Origin: Prauserella cavernicola
GTDB taxonomy: Bacteria > Actinomycetota > Actinomycetes > Mycobacteriales > Pseudonocardiaceae
DNA length: 64,000 bases
Assembly: GCF_016595675.1 (NCBI RefSeq)
Contig: NZ_JAENJH010000003.1
Span: forward strand, 806,001 to 870,000
Direction of reading: 5' to 3'
In this document: positions 48,011-60,325 of the stretch, one piece after another
Layout of the letters: each line of letters starts with the position of its first letter
Position numbering within the stretch: the stretch's first letter is position 1
Translations under genes and position numbers: made by a program
Notes under the pieces: generated by a model
Seen by the model: the letters and a program-made list of their open reading frames with translations, nothing else
What the model was told of the DNA's origin: nothing
The model's database searches: none

Positions 48011-51000
48011 TTGATCTTCTCCGCGATTCCGTCTCAACAGGGTCTCTACGACCCTGCGACGGAACAGGATTCCTGCGGTGTAGCCATGGTCGCGCATGTC
48101 CGTGGTGTCCGCTCTCACAGCATCGTCACCGACGGTCTCAACGCACTCACGAATCTGGACCACCGTGGCGCCGCTGGCGCCGAGCCCACCAGTGGCGACG
48201 GCGCGGGCATCCTGGTGCAGCTGCCCGACGAGCTGCTGCGCGCCGAGACGGACTTCGACCTGCCGAGGCCCGATGCCTTCGGCAGGCACCACTACGCCGC
48301 CGGAATCGCCTTTCTGCCCGCCGACGCCGAGCTGCGCCGCAAGGCCGTCGAGCTCGTCGAGCGGATCGCGGGCGAGGAGGGCCTGTCGGTGCTGGGCTGG
48401 CGCGACGTGCCCGCCGACGCCGACAGCGCCGACGTGGGCCCCACGGCCCGTTCCGTGATGCCGCACTTCGCCATGCTGTTCGTGACGGGCAGGCCCGACA
48501 CCGACGGTGAGCTGCCGAGCGGTGTCGACCTCGACCGGCTCGCGTTCTGCCTCCGCAAGCGGGCCGAGCACGAGAGCGAGACCGCGGGCTGCGGCGTGTA
48601 CTTCCCGTCGCTGTCCTCGCGGACGATGGTGTACAAGGGCATGCTCACGCCGGGCCAGCTGCCCGCGTTCTTCCCCGACCTGCGCGACGAGCGGCTCGTG
48701 AGCGCCATCGCGCTGGTGCACAGTCGTTTCTCCACCAACACCTTCCCGTCCTGGCCGCTGGCGCACCCGTTCCGGTTCGTGGCGCACAACGGCGAGATCA
48801 ACACGATCCGCGGCAACCGCAACCGCATGCGCGCCCGCGAGGCGCTGCTCGAGTCGGGCATGCTGCCCGGCGACCTGACGCGGCTGTACCCGGTGTGCTC
48901 GCCGGAGGCGTCGGACTCGGCGTCGTTCGACGAGGTGCTGGAGCTGTTGCACCTCGGCGGGCGCTCGCTGCCGCACGCGGTGCTGATGATGATCCCCGAG
49001 GCGTGGGAGAACCACACCACGATGGACGCCCAGCGCCGTGCGTTCTACCAGTTCCACGCCAGCCTGATGGAGCCGTGGGACGGCCCCGCGTGCGTCACGT
49101 TCACCGACGGCTCGCTCGTGGGCGCGGTGCTCGACCGCAACGGCCTGCGTCCCGCGCGCTGGTGGCAGACCGCCGACGACCGCGTGGTGCTCGCCAGCGA
49201 GGCGGGCGTGCTCGACGTCGCGCCGCAGGATGTGATCGCCAAGGGCAGGCTCAAGCCCGGCCGCATGTTCCTGGTGGACACCGAGGCCGGCCGCATCGTC
49301 AACGACGACGAGATCAAGTCCGGGCTCTCCGCTGAGGCGCCGTACGAGGAGTGGCTGCACGCCGGGTTGCTCACGCTCTCGGAGCTGCCCGACCGAGACC
49401 ACATCACGCAGACCCACGCCTCGGTGCTGCGCCGTCAGCTCGCCTTCGGCTACACCGAGGAGGAGCTGAAGATCCTGCTGGGCCCGATGGCCGCGCTGGG
49501 CGCCGAGCCGCTGGGCTCGATGGGCACCGACACACCGCCCGCCGTGCTGTCCAAGCGATCCCGCTCGCTCTACGACTACTTCAAGCAGGGCTTCGCGCAG
49601 GTCACCAACCCTCCGCTGGACGCGATCCGCGAGGAACTGGTCACCTCGATGAGCCGCATCATGGGGCCCGAGCAGAACCTGCTGGAGTCCGGGCCCGCCT
49701 CGTGCAGGCACATCCAGCTGCCCTACCCCGTGATCGACAACGACGAGCTCGCCAAGCTGATCCACGTCAACGACGACGGAGACCTGCCCGGCTTCGCCTG
49801 TACCGTCCTCTCCGGACTGTATGAAGTGGACGGTGGCGGGAAGGCGCTGGCCTCCGCCGTCGAGCGGGTGCGCCGCGAGGCATCCGAGGCGATCGCCGCG
49901 GGCGCGCGCACACTGGTGCTGTCCGACCGCGACGCCGACCACCGCATGGCGCCGATCCCGTCGCTGCTGCTGGTGTCCTCGGTGCACCACCACCTGGTGC
50001 GCACCAAGGAAAGGCTGCGCGTCGCGCTGGTCGTCGAGACGGGCGACGCACGCGAGGTGCACCACGTCGCGCTGCTGCTGGGCTACGGCGCCGCCGCGGT
50101 GAACCCGTACCTCGCGTTCGAGACGATCGAGGACATGATCGGGCAGGGCGCGATCACGGGCATCGAGCCGGCCAAGGCTGTGCGCAACTACGTGAACGCT
50201 CTGGTCAAGGGTGTTCTGAAGATCATGTCCAAGATGGGCATCTCCACCGTCGGCGCCTACACCGCCGCACAGGTCTTCGAGTCGCTCGGCCTGTCGCAGG
50301 AGGTGCTCGACGAGTACTTCACCGGCACCGTCTCCAAGCTCGGCGGCGTGGGCCTCGACGTGCTCGCCGAGGAGGTGGCGATCCGGCACCGGCGCGCCTA
50401 CCCGGACAACCCGACCGAGCGCGTGCACCGCGGACTCGAGACCGGAGGCGAGTACTCCTACCGCCGCGAGGGCGAGCTGCACCTGTTCACGCCCGAGACG
50501 GTGTTCCTGCTCCAGCACGCGAGCAAGACCCGCAGGGACGAGGCCTACAAGGCCTACGTCGACGAGGTCGAGCGCCTCAACCGTGAGGGCGGCGCGCTGC
50601 GCGGGATGTTCTCCTTCCGCGGCGAGGACCGGCAGCCCATCTCGATCGACGAGGTCGAGTCGGTGGAGTCGATCTGCAAGCGGTTCAACACCGGCGCCAT
50701 GTCTTACGGTTCCATCTCGGCCGAGGCGCACCAGACGCTCGCGATCGCGATGAACCGCATCGGCGGCCGGTCCAACACCGGCGAGGGCGGCGAGGATCCC
50801 GAGCGGCTCTACGACCCGGAGCGCCGGAGCGCGATCAAGCAGGTCGCGAGTGGACGGTTCGGCGTGACGAGCGAGTACCTCGTCAACGCCGACGACATCC
50901 AGATCAAGATGGCGCAGGGCGCCAAGCCCGGCGAGGGCGGCCAGCTCCCGCCGAACAAGGTGTACCCGTGGATCGCGCGCACCCGGCACTCGACGCCGGG

Positions 51001-52582
51001 CGTGGGGCTGATCTCGCCGCCGCCGCACCACGACATCTACTCGATCGAGGACCTGGCGCAGCTCATCCACGACCTGAAGAACGCCAACGAACAGGCGCGG
51101 GTCCACGTGAAGCTCGTCAGCTCGCTCGGAGTCGGCACGGTCGCGGCGGGTGTCTCGAAGGCCCACGCCGACGTGGTGCTGATCTCCGGCCACGACGGCG
51201 GTACCGGCGCCTCGCCGATGAACTCGCTCAAGCACGCGGGCACGCCGTGGGAGATCGGCCTGGCCGAGACCCAGCAGACGTTGCTGCTCAACGGTTTGCG
51301 TGACCGCATCACCGTGCAGGTGGACGGCGCGATGAAGACCGGGCGGGACGTGGTGGTCGCCGCGCTCCTCGGCGCCGAGGAGTACGGCTTCGCCACCGCG
51401 CCGCTCATCGTGGCCGGGTGCGTGATGATGCGCGTCTGCCACCTCGACACCTGCCCGGTCGGGGTCGCCACGCAGAACCCGGACCTGCGCAAGCGCTACA
51501 CCGGCCAGGCCGAGCACGTGGTGAACTACTTCCACTTCGTGGCCCAGGAAGTGCGGGAACTGCTGGCGGAGCTGGGGTTCCGCACGCTGGACGAGGCGAT
51601 CGGGCGCGCCGACGTGCTCGACGTCGACAAGGCCGTCGAGCACTGGAAGGCGCAGGGGCTCGACCTCTCGCCGGTGTTCGAGGTGCCCACCGACTCGCCC
51701 TACGGCGGGGCGCGCCGCAAGGTGCGCGAGCAGGACCACGGCCTCGAGCACGCGCTGGACCGCACTCTGATCCAGCTCGCGGAGGCCTCGCTGGAGGACG
51801 CGCACCCGGTGCGGCTCGAACTGCCGGTGCGCAACGTCAACCGCACCGTGGGCACGCTGCTCGGCTCGGAGATCACGCGCCGCTACGGCAGCGCCGGTCT
51901 TCCCGACGGCACGATCCGCGTGCTGCTGACGGGGTCGGCCGGCCAGTCGCTCGGTGCCTTCCTGCCGCCCGGCGTCACGATCGACATGGTCGGCGACGCC
52001 AACGACTACGTCGGCAAGGGGCTGTCCGGTGGGCGGATCATCGTCCGCCCGCATCCGGAGTCGCCGTTCGCGGCGGAGGGCCAGGTCATCGCGGGCAACA
52101 CCATCGTCTACGGCGCCACCAGCGGCGAGCTGTTCATCCGGGGCCAGGTCGGCGAGCGCTTCGGCGTCCGCAACTCCGGCGCGCTGATCGTCGCGGAGGG
52201 CGTCGGTGACCACGCGTTCGAGTACATGACCGGCGGTCGCGCCGTGGTGCTCGGCCGCACGGGCCGCAACCTCGCGGCCGGCATGTCGGGTGGGCTCGCC
52301 TACGTGCTCGACCTCGACGAGGCGCAGGTCAACCTCGGCATGGTGGAGCTGCTCGCGCCGGAGGCCGACGAACTGGTCTGGCTCAAGGAGACGGTCACCA
52401 GGCACCACGACCTGACCCGCTCGGCGGTAGCGGCGTCCCTGCTCGGCGACTGGCCGAGGCGCTCGGCGTCGTTCACCAAGGTGATGCCGCGTGACTACAA
52501 GCGAGTTCTGGAGGCGACGAAGGCGGCACGCGCAGAGGGCCGGGACGTCGACGAAGCGATCATGGAGGCGGCTCGTGGCTGA
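48011..52582 (+). CDS. gltB: Glutamate synthase (NADPH) large subunit
   Basis: This ~1523-aa enzyme makes glutamate from glutamine and 2-oxoglutarate. Domains in order are the class II amidotransferase (propeptide of 21 residues, nucleophile C22 in DSCGVAMV), central domain, FMN/2-oxoglutarate barrel ([27 protein letters not shown]), the 3Fe-4S cysteines in [16 protein letters not shown], and the C-terminal GXGXG helix. The start is a TTG at 48011, chosen because GGAGG stands 5-9 bp upstream and the propeptide length is right. gltD follows after 77 bp. Confidence 0.96.
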   Translation: MIFSAIPSQQGLYDPATEQDSCGVAMVAHVRGVRSHSIVTDGLNALTNLDHRGAAGAEPTSGDGAGILVQLPDELLRAETDFDLPRPDAFGRHHYAAGIAFLPADAELRRKAVELVERIAGEEGLSVLGWRDVPADADSADVGPTARSVMPHFAMLFVTGRPDTDGELPSGVDLDRLAFCLRKRAEHESETAGCGVYFPSLSSRTMVYKGMLTPGQLPAFFPDLRDERLVSAIALVHSRFSTNTFPSWPLAHPFRFVAHNGEINTIRGNRNRMRAREALLESGMLPGDLTRLYPVCSPEASDSASFDEVLELLHLGGRSLPHAVLMMIPEAWENHTTMDAQRRAFYQFHASLMEPWDGPACVTFTDGSLVGAVLDRNGLRPARWWQTADDRVVLASEAGVLDVAPQDVIAKGRLKPGRMFLVDTEAGRIVNDDEIKSGLSAEAPYEEWLHAGLLTLSELPDRDHITQTHASVLRRQLAFGYTEEELKILLGPMAALGAEPLGSMGTDTPPAVLSKRSRSLYDYFKQGFAQVTNPPLDAIREELVTSMSRIMGPEQNLLESGPASCRHIQLPYPVIDNDELAKLIHVNDDGDLPGFACTVLSGLYEVDGGGKALASAVERVRREASEAIAAGARTLVLSDRDADHRMAPIPSLLLVSSVHHHLVRTKERLRVALVVETGDAREVHHVALLLGYGAAAVNPYLAFETIEDMIGQGAITGIEPAKAVRNYVNALVKGVLKIMSKMGISTVGAYTAAQVFESLGLSQEVLDEYFTGTVSKLGGVGLDVLAEEVAIRHRRAYPDNPTERVHRGLETGGEYSYRREGELHLFTPETVFLLQHASKTRRDEAYKAYVDEVERLNREGGALRGMFSFRGEDRQPISIDEVESVESICKRFNTGAMSYGSISAEAHQTLAIAMNRIGGRSNTGEGGEDPERLYDPERRSAIKQVASGRFGVTSEYLVNADDIQIKMAQGAKPGEGGQLPPNKVYPWIARTRHSTPGVGLISPPPHHDIYSIEDLAQLIHDLKNANEQARVHVKLVSSLGVGTVAAGVSKAHADVVLISGHDGGTGASPMNSLKHAGTPWEIGLAETQQTLLLNGLRDRITVQVDGAMKTGRDVVVAALLGAEEYGFATAPLIVAGCVMMRVCHLDTCPVGVATQNPDLRKRYTGQAEHVVNYFHFVAQEVRELLAELGFRTLDEAIGRADVLDVDKAVEHWKAQGLDLSPVFEVPTDSPYGGARRKVREQDHGLEHALDRTLIQLAEASLEDAHPVRLELPVRNVNRTVGTLLGSEITRRYGSAGLPDGTIRVLLTGSAGQSLGAFLPPGVTIDMVGDANDYVGKGLSGGRIIVRPHPESPFAAEGQVIAGNTIVYGATSGELFIRGQVGERFGVRNSGALIVAEGVGDHAFEYMTGGRAVVLGRTGRNLAAGMSGGLAYVLDLDEAQVNLGMVELLAPEADELVWLKETVTRHHDLTRSAVAASLLGDWPRRSASFTKVMPRDYKRVLEATKAARAEGRDVDEAIMEAARG
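52564..52582 (+). repeat. 19-bp direct repeat at gltB end, copy A
   Basis: GGAGGCGGCTCGTGGCTGA encodes the last residues and stop of gltB. The identical 19 bp recur at 52649-52667 as ribosome binding site and start of gltD. Confidence 0.8.
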
Positions 52583-52648
52583 GAATCGCGGAGCGTGCGG
52601 AGCAACGGCCACGACCGCCGACCGGGTGCGGGTGGCCCGCAGAACACA

Positions 52649-52667
52649 GGAGGCGGCTCGTGGCTGA
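52649..52667 (+). repeat. 19-bp direct repeat at gltD start, copy B
   Basis: Here GGAGG serves as Shine-Dalgarno and GTG is the gltD start codon. In copy A the same letters would also be a legal start, but in another frame with respect to gltD. Confidence 0.8.
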
Positions 52668-54168
52668 CCCGACGGGCTTTCTGAAGTACGAGCGCGCCGA
52701 GCCTGCCAAGCGGGCGAAGGCCGAGCGGGTGCGGGACTGGCAGGAGGTCTACGCCGACGTCGGCCAGGAGGAGCGCAACCAGCAGGTGCGCACGCAGGCC
52801 GGCCGGTGCATGGACTGCGGCATCCCGTTCTGCCACTCCGGCGGCTCCGGGTGCCCGCTGGGCAACCTCATTCCCGAGTGGAACGACCTGGTGCGCCGTG
52901 GCGACTGGGCCGAGGCCAGCGAGCGCCTGCACGCGACCAACAACTTCCCCGAGTTCACCGGGAAGCTGTGCCCCGCGCCGTGCGAGGCGGGCTGCGTGCT
53001 GTCGATCTCGCCCGCCTCCGGTGGCCCGGTGGCCATCAAGCGCGTGGAGGAGACGATCTCCGCGCAGGCCTGGGAATCGGGCTACGTGCAGCCGCAGCAG
53101 GCGGCCGTGTCGACGGGCCAGCGGGTCGCCGTGGTCGGCTCCGGCCCGGCGGGGCTCGCGGCCGCGCAGCAGCTGACCCGCGCCGGTCACGAGGTGACCG
53201 TGTTCGAGCGCGACGACCGGCTCGGCGGGCTGCTCCGCTACGGCATCCCCGAGTTCAAGATGGAGAAGAAGGTGCTCGACCGCAGGCTCGCGCAGCTGCG
53301 GAATGAGGGCACCACGTTCGTCACCGGCTGTGAGGTCGGGGTCGACCTCACCGTCGAGGAGCTGCGGGAACGCTACGACGCCGTGGTGCTCGCGGTGGGC
53401 GCGCTGCGCGGGCGCGACGACACGACGACGCCGGGCCGGGAGCTCACGGGCGTCCACCTGGCGATGGAGCACCTGGTGCCTGCCAACCGGCAGTGCGAGG
53501 GCGACGGCCCTCCGGTGATCGACGCCGAGGGCAAGCACGTCGTGATCATCGGCGGTGGCGACACCGGCGCCGACAGCTACGGCACGTCGATCCGCCAGGG
53601 CGCGCTCTCGGTGACGCAGCTCGACCAGTACCCGCAGCCACCGTCCACACGCGACGACGACCGTTCGCCGTGGCCGACGTGGCCCTATCTCCTGCGCACC
53701 TACCCGGTGCACGAGGAGACCGGCGAGCGCCGCTTTGCCGTGGCGGTGAAGCGCTTCGTCGGCGACGAGAACGGCAACGTGCGGGGCATCGAGCTGCACA
53801 AGGTGCGAGTGGAGAAGGACCCCGAGACGGGCCGCCGCGAGGTGGTGCCGATCAGCGAGGAGGTCGAGGAACTTCCCGCGGACCTCGTGCTATTCGCGAT
53901 CGGTTTCGAGGGCGTCGAGCACATGCGGCTCGTCGACGACCTCGGCCTGAAGCTGACCAAGCGCGGCACGCTCTCGTGCGGCTCCGACTGGCAGACCGAA
54001 GCGCCGGGAGTGTTCGTGTGCGGCGACGCCCACCGCGGCGCCTCGCTGGTGGTGTGGGCGATCGCGGAGGGCCGGTCTGTGGCCAACGCGGTGGACACCT
54101 ATCTCACGGGTGCCTCGGACCTGCCGAGCCCGGTCCACCCGACGGCACTCCCGCTCGCGGTGGTCTGA
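52660..54168 (+). CDS. gltD: Glutamate synthase small subunit
   Basis: This 502-aa flavoprotein feeds electrons from NADPH to GltB. The N-terminal Cys clusters for 4Fe-4S centres (CMDCGIPFC, CPLGNLIPEWN, LCPAPCEAGC) are followed by an FAD site VAVVGSGPAGLAAAQQL and an NADPH site VIIGGGDTGADSYG. GTG 52660 follows GGAGG. Operon with gltB. A near-perfect palindromic repeat starts 19 bp after the stop. Confidence 0.96.
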   Translation: MADPTGFLKYERAEPAKRAKAERVRDWQEVYADVGQEERNQQVRTQAGRCMDCGIPFCHSGGSGCPLGNLIPEWNDLVRRGDWAEASERLHATNNFPEFTGKLCPAPCEAGCVLSISPASGGPVAIKRVEETISAQAWESGYVQPQQAAVSTGQRVAVVGSGPAGLAAAQQLTRAGHEVTVFERDDRLGGLLRYGIPEFKMEKKVLDRRLAQLRNEGTTFVTGCEVGVDLTVEELRERYDAVVLAVGALRGRDDTTTPGRELTGVHLAMEHLVPANRQCEGDGPPVIDAEGKHVVIIGGGDTGADSYGTSIRQGALSVTQLDQYPQPPSTRDDDRSPWPTWPYLLRTYPVHEETGERRFAVAVKRFVGDENGNVRGIELHKVRVEKDPETGRREVVPISEEVEELPADLVLFAIGFEGVEHMRLVDDLGLKLTKRGTLSCGSDWQTEAPGVFVCGDAHRGASLVVWAIAEGRSVANAVDTYLTGASDLPSPVHPTALPLAVV

Positions 54169-54186
54169 GCACGGTCTCACCTGGTT

Positions 54187-54239
54187 GCGGTGAAGGGCAC
54201 CTTTACTGCGTTGAACGCAGTAAAGGTGCCCTTCACCGC
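54187..54239. repeat. Dispersed palindromic repeat, copy 4
   Basis: This is the most perfect copy: 26-nt arms 54187-54212 and 54214-54239 around a single G. It lies downstream of gltD and upstream of the LuxR gene, which run in the same direction. Confidence 0.95.
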
Positions 54240-54342
54240 GTCTGGTGACCGTGCGCTCAGGAGCTGTCCGTGAACAGGCTCGACTGGTCCAGCATCTTTG
54301 CAAGCCTCCCGCCGTGAGGTGCAATAGACGCGGGAGGCCCCC

Positions 54343-55965
54343 ATGGGGACGGTCACTGAACTCGGACGTGCCCGCCAGTGCTTCGACCGGCACGACTGGC
54401 GGGACGCGTTCGTGCGGCTCTCGGCGGCCGACGCGAGCGAGCCGCTCGAACCGGATGACCTGACCCTCCTCGCCTCCGCGGCGTTCCTGCTCGGCCACGA
54501 CACCGAGAGCCTGCAGGCAGGCGAGCGCGCGTTCCAGGCCTACCTCGGTGGCGGCGACGGGGAACAGGCGGCCCTGAGCGCGTTCTGGCTCGCGCTGCGC
54601 CTGCTGTTGCGCGGCGAGCTCGCCCGCAGCGGCGGCTGGTTCGCGCGCGCCCAGCGCATCGTCGACGACGGCGACCTCGACGGCGTCACGCGCGGTTACC
54701 TGCTCACCGCGAATGCGATCCGCACCGCGCAGGAGCGGGACTTCCTCACCGCCTACGACCTGTTCACCGCCGCCGTCGAGGTCGGGGTCCGCTTCGGCGA
54801 CCCCGACCTGGTCGCGATGGCGAGAATGGGGCAGGGCCGCACCATGATCGGGATGGGCGACGCCCCAGCGGGCCTGTCGCTGCTCGACGAGGTGATGGCC
54901 GCCGTGGCCGCCGGCGAGCTCTCACCGATCCCGGCGGGGATGATCTACTGCAGTGTCATCGAGGTGTGCCAGGAGGTCGCCGACCTGTCCAGGGCACACG
55001 AGTGGACGGCCGCGCTGAGCGCGTGGTGCCTCGCGCAGCCCGACCTGGTCCCGTTCCGGGGACAGTGCCTCGTGCACCGCACCGAGGTGCTGTGCCTGCG
55101 CGGCGCGTGGGCGGACGCGCGAGCCGAGATCGAGCGCGCGTGCCTGCGGCTGGCCGATCCGCCCGGACAGCCCGCGCTGGGCTTCGCGCTCTACCAGCGC
55201 GCGGAACTGTCGCGGCTGCGCGGGGATTTCGCGGCCGCCGAGCAGCTCTACCTCGAGGCGAGCGAGCACGCCTGTCAGCCGCAGCCGGGTCTCGCGTTGC
55301 TGTGGCTCGCGCAGGGACGCACCGGCGCGGCAGCGGCGGCGATCCGGACCACCGAGAGCGCCGCGCTCGCTCCGGTGCCGAGGGCGGCGCTGCTCGCCGC
55401 GCGGGTCGAGATCCTGCTGGCGGCCGGCGATCGCGAGCCCGCTCGCGCCGCGGCCGGTGAGCTGGCCGACATCGCCGTGACGATCGGCGCGCCACTGCTG
55501 CGGGCGATGTCGGCGCACGCCGAGGGCGCTGTGCGGCTCGCCGAGGGCGATGCTTCGGGCGCTGTCGACGCGCTGCGGCGCGCGGGCGCGCTGTGGGCGG
55601 AGGTCGAGGCTCCGTACGAGGGTGCCCGCTCCCACATCCTGCTCGGGCTGGCGGCCAGGGCGCTCGGCGACGACCACACCGCGAGGTTCGAGCTGGACGC
55701 CGCGCGACGCACGCTGGTCAGGCTCGGGGCGGCTACCTCGGCCGCCGGACTGACGGGGCCCGCCACCAGCGTCTGTGCGCTCACCGGGCGCGAGCTCGAG
55801 GTGCTCGCCCTCGTCGCGGCGGGCCGCTCCAACCGTGAGATCGCGGCCGAGCTGGTGATCAGCGAGCACACCGTGCGGCGGCACCTGCAGAACGCCTTCG
55901 CCAAGCTCGGGGTGTCCTCCCGGGCCGCCGCCACGACCTACGTGGTGCAGCACCACCTCGTGTGA
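54343..55965 (+). CDS. LuxR-family regulator with TPR-like sensor region
   Basis: This 540-aa protein has a long alpha-helical, alanine/leucine-rich region of TPR-like repeats (about residues 10-460) and a C-terminal LuxR/GerE HTH ([21 protein letters not shown] to [10 protein letters not shown]). It lacks the AAA/NB-ARC ATPase part of LAL regulators, so it resembles the C-terminal half of MalT-like proteins. ATG 54343 follows GGGAGG. Targets are unknown; the next gene, a flavin monooxygenase 132 bp downstream, is a candidate. Confidence 0.87.
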   Translation: MGTVTELGRARQCFDRHDWRDAFVRLSAADASEPLEPDDLTLLASAAFLLGHDTESLQAGERAFQAYLGGGDGEQAALSAFWLALRLLLRGELARSGGWFARAQRIVDDGDLDGVTRGYLLTANAIRTAQERDFLTAYDLFTAAVEVGVRFGDPDLVAMARMGQGRTMIGMGDAPAGLSLLDEVMAAVAAGELSPIPAGMIYCSVIEVCQEVADLSRAHEWTAALSAWCLAQPDLVPFRGQCLVHRTEVLCLRGAWADARAEIERACLRLADPPGQPALGFALYQRAELSRLRGDFAAAEQLYLEASEHACQPQPGLALLWLAQGRTGAAAAAIRTTESAALAPVPRAALLAARVEILLAAGDREPARAAAGELADIAVTIGAPLLRAMSAHAEGAVRLAEGDASGAVDALRRAGALWAEVEAPYEGARSHILLGLAARALGDDHTARFELDAARRTLVRLGAATSAAGLTGPATSVCALTGRELEVLALVAAGRSNREIAAELVISEHTVRRHLQNAFAKLGVSSRAAATTYVVQHHLV

Positions 55966-56097
55966 CCACGCCCGAGTGGCACGAACGTGCCACGTCACCG
56001 CAACCGGTTGGTACACGCGTGCGATGTGCACCGGGGGCGCCGTTCGTAGCGTCGGACGACATCGGACGTGTTCGGACGGGTGAGGAGGACGGACATC

Positions 56098-58609
<2,512 letters not shown>

Positions 58610-58621
58610 CGGGCGCCCGCG

Positions 58622-59947
58622 TCAGAGGCTGCGCTGGTAGAGGGCTGCCAGCGACTTGGTGACGGCGTCGGCGAGCGAGCCGACGTCGGGCACCGCCTCG
58701 CCGTTGGCCTGCAGTCCGATGTGGAGCGCGTTGCGGTAGGTGCTGACCGCGATACCCACCGACTGGTGCGGCGCGAGTGGCACGAACGGGTAGATCTCGC
58801 GCAGCCTGGCGCCGCCCAGCGACATCGGGATGCCCGGCAGCGGCACGTTGGTCACCACGGTGTCGAACAGCAGTGGAGCGGCCCTGCCCGCGACCTTCGT
58901 GGCGATCCGGTGGATGCCCGCGGGCATCCGGTTAGCGAGGATCGGGATCGCGCCAGGGCCCCTGGCCGGGCCCGCTTGCTTGTTGCGCGCCATCACGTCG
59001 CGGACCACGCGCAGCCGGTCGACCGGGTCGTCGAGCTCGACGGGCAGGTCGCACAGGTAGCCGGAGAGCACGTTGCCACCCGCGCGCTCCGCCTCGCGTC
59101 CGCGCAGGCTGACCGGGATCAGCGCGCGCAGCGACCTGGCGTCGGCGCGCTGGCCCCTGTTGATCATCCAGTCCCGCAGCGCGCCCGCGAGCACCGCGAG
59201 CACGACGTCGTTGTTGGTGCCGCCGTGGGTCTTGCGGATGCTGCGGACGTCGCCGAGGTCCAGCCGGACCAGCCCGATGCGGCGCAGTGCGGAGTTCAGC
59301 GTCGCCGTGGGCGAGATCGGGTACGGGCGGGCGGCCCGCAGCACCGCGCTCGCGATGCCCGCCGACGTGGCGGCCTGGCCGAGCGCCGCCGTGGCTCCGT
59401 CGCGCAGCTCCTGCAGCGGCGTCCTCGGCTCCGGCTCGGGCTGCGGCGCCCTGCCGCCGCGCTGGACGGGCAGCGAGATGTCGTCGAGCAGACCGAACGC
59501 CAGCTCCACCGCACCCGCGCCGTCGGTGAGCGCATGATGGAACTTCACCAACAGGGCGAACTCACCGTCGGGAAGCCCGGTGACCAGTTGAACATTCCAC
59601 AATGGAGCATCGAGTTCGAGCGGCTCGGCCATCCAGTGCGAGGCGAACTCGGCGAGCGGGTCGGGCTCGTAGAGGTCGCACAGCTTGCTGAGACCGATGT
59701 GGTTCAGCGCGTCGAAGCCGGGGTCGTCCTCCCACTGCGCTCCACCCAGCAGGGGCAGGCCGGAACGGACTCGCCTGCGCAGCTTGGGAATCCCGGCCGC
59801 CCGCTGTGCCAGCAGCGCCACGAGCCGTTCAGGATCGACGTGCCGTCGCGGACGGAACGTGGCTACCGCGCCCATGTGCATAGGCGTGTTCGCGCCCTCC
59901 AGGCAGAGGAAGGCAACGTCGAGTGCGCTGAGCCGGTCGAGTGGCAT
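58622..59947 (-). CDS. WS/DGAT-family acyltransferase
   Basis: This 441-aa enzyme belongs to the wax ester synthase/diacylglycerol acyltransferase family, with the active-site motif HHALTDG near residue 140, PLWNVQLVTGLPDG, and the C-terminal NVPLPGIPMSLGGARL. It probably makes triacylglycerol or wax esters from acyl-CoA. ATG 59947 follows GGGAGAGACC. It converges on aroG with 12 bp between stops. Confidence 0.9.
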   Translation of the reverse strand: MPLDRLSALDVAFLCLEGANTPMHMGAVATFRPRRHVDPERLVALLAQRAAGIPKLRRRVRSGLPLLGGAQWEDDPGFDALNHIGLSKLCDLYEPDPLAEFASHWMAEPLELDAPLWNVQLVTGLPDGEFALLVKFHHALTDGAGAVELAFGLLDDISLPVQRGGRAPQPEPEPRTPLQELRDGATAALGQAATSAGIASAVLRAARPYPISPTATLNSALRRIGLVRLDLGDVRSIRKTHGGTNNDVVLAVLAGALRDWMINRGQRADARSLRALIPVSLRGREAERAGGNVLSGYLCDLPVELDDPVDRLRVVRDVMARNKQAGPARGPGAIPILANRMPAGIHRIATKVAGRAAPLLFDTVVTNVPLPGIPMSLGGARLREIYPFVPLAPHQSVGIAVSTYRNALHIGLQANGEAVPDVGSLADAVTKSLAALYQRSL

Positions 59948-60250
59948 CGGCGGTCTCTCCCTGCGAGTAGATCGCTTGTCGCTTGCCGTTGAGTAGTTCA
60001 CCAGTCATACATGTCGTGTGCGTGGTCGCAGTGTTACCGACCCGCAAATCCCAGGGCGGTCGCCGAGCCCCCTCGCGCACCTCGCCCGTGGCCCCAGAAG
60101 GTACGGCGAATTCCGACGACGTGTCGAGGGGCCTTACCTTTTTTCCAGCCGTTACAGCGATTTTCGCCAGCGATCGAGTAATTCGATCAGTCAATTTCCC
60201 GCGCGGTCGACGGATGGACGCGAACTTTCACACATATTTCAGATGCACGG
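59948..60250. other. Intergenic region between WS/DGAT and pknL
   Basis: No gene is supported in this stretch. The part near 60121-60240 is clearly more AT-rich than its surroundings (CTTTTTTCC, TAATTCGATCAGTCAATTTC, TTTCACACATATTTCAG) and may hold the WS/DGAT promoter. The dispersed repeat follows at 60251-60313. Confidence 0.5.
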
Positions 60251-60313
60251 TGCGTTGAACGCGGTGAAGGGCACCTTCACTGCGTTCAACGCACGGAAGG
60301 TGCCCTTCACCGC
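60251..60313. repeat. Dispersed palindromic repeat, copy 5, with extra arm
   Basis: The core 60261-60313 (GCGGTGAAGGGCACCTTC... and its complement) matches the family. In addition TGCGTTGAACGC at 60251 lets 60251-60270 pair with 60274-60293 in a 20-bp stem with one wobble and a GCA loop. The two hairpins share bases and exclude each other. It lies 13 bp from the pknL stop. Confidence 0.9.
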
Positions 60314-60325
60314 ATTGGTGAGGCG

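Noticed and set aside
47978-52612. A 1544-codon open reading frame antisense to gltB
   Set aside because: It mirrors gltB codon phase in high-GC DNA, has Arg/His/Val-rich composition with no recognisable domain, and gltB is clearly real.
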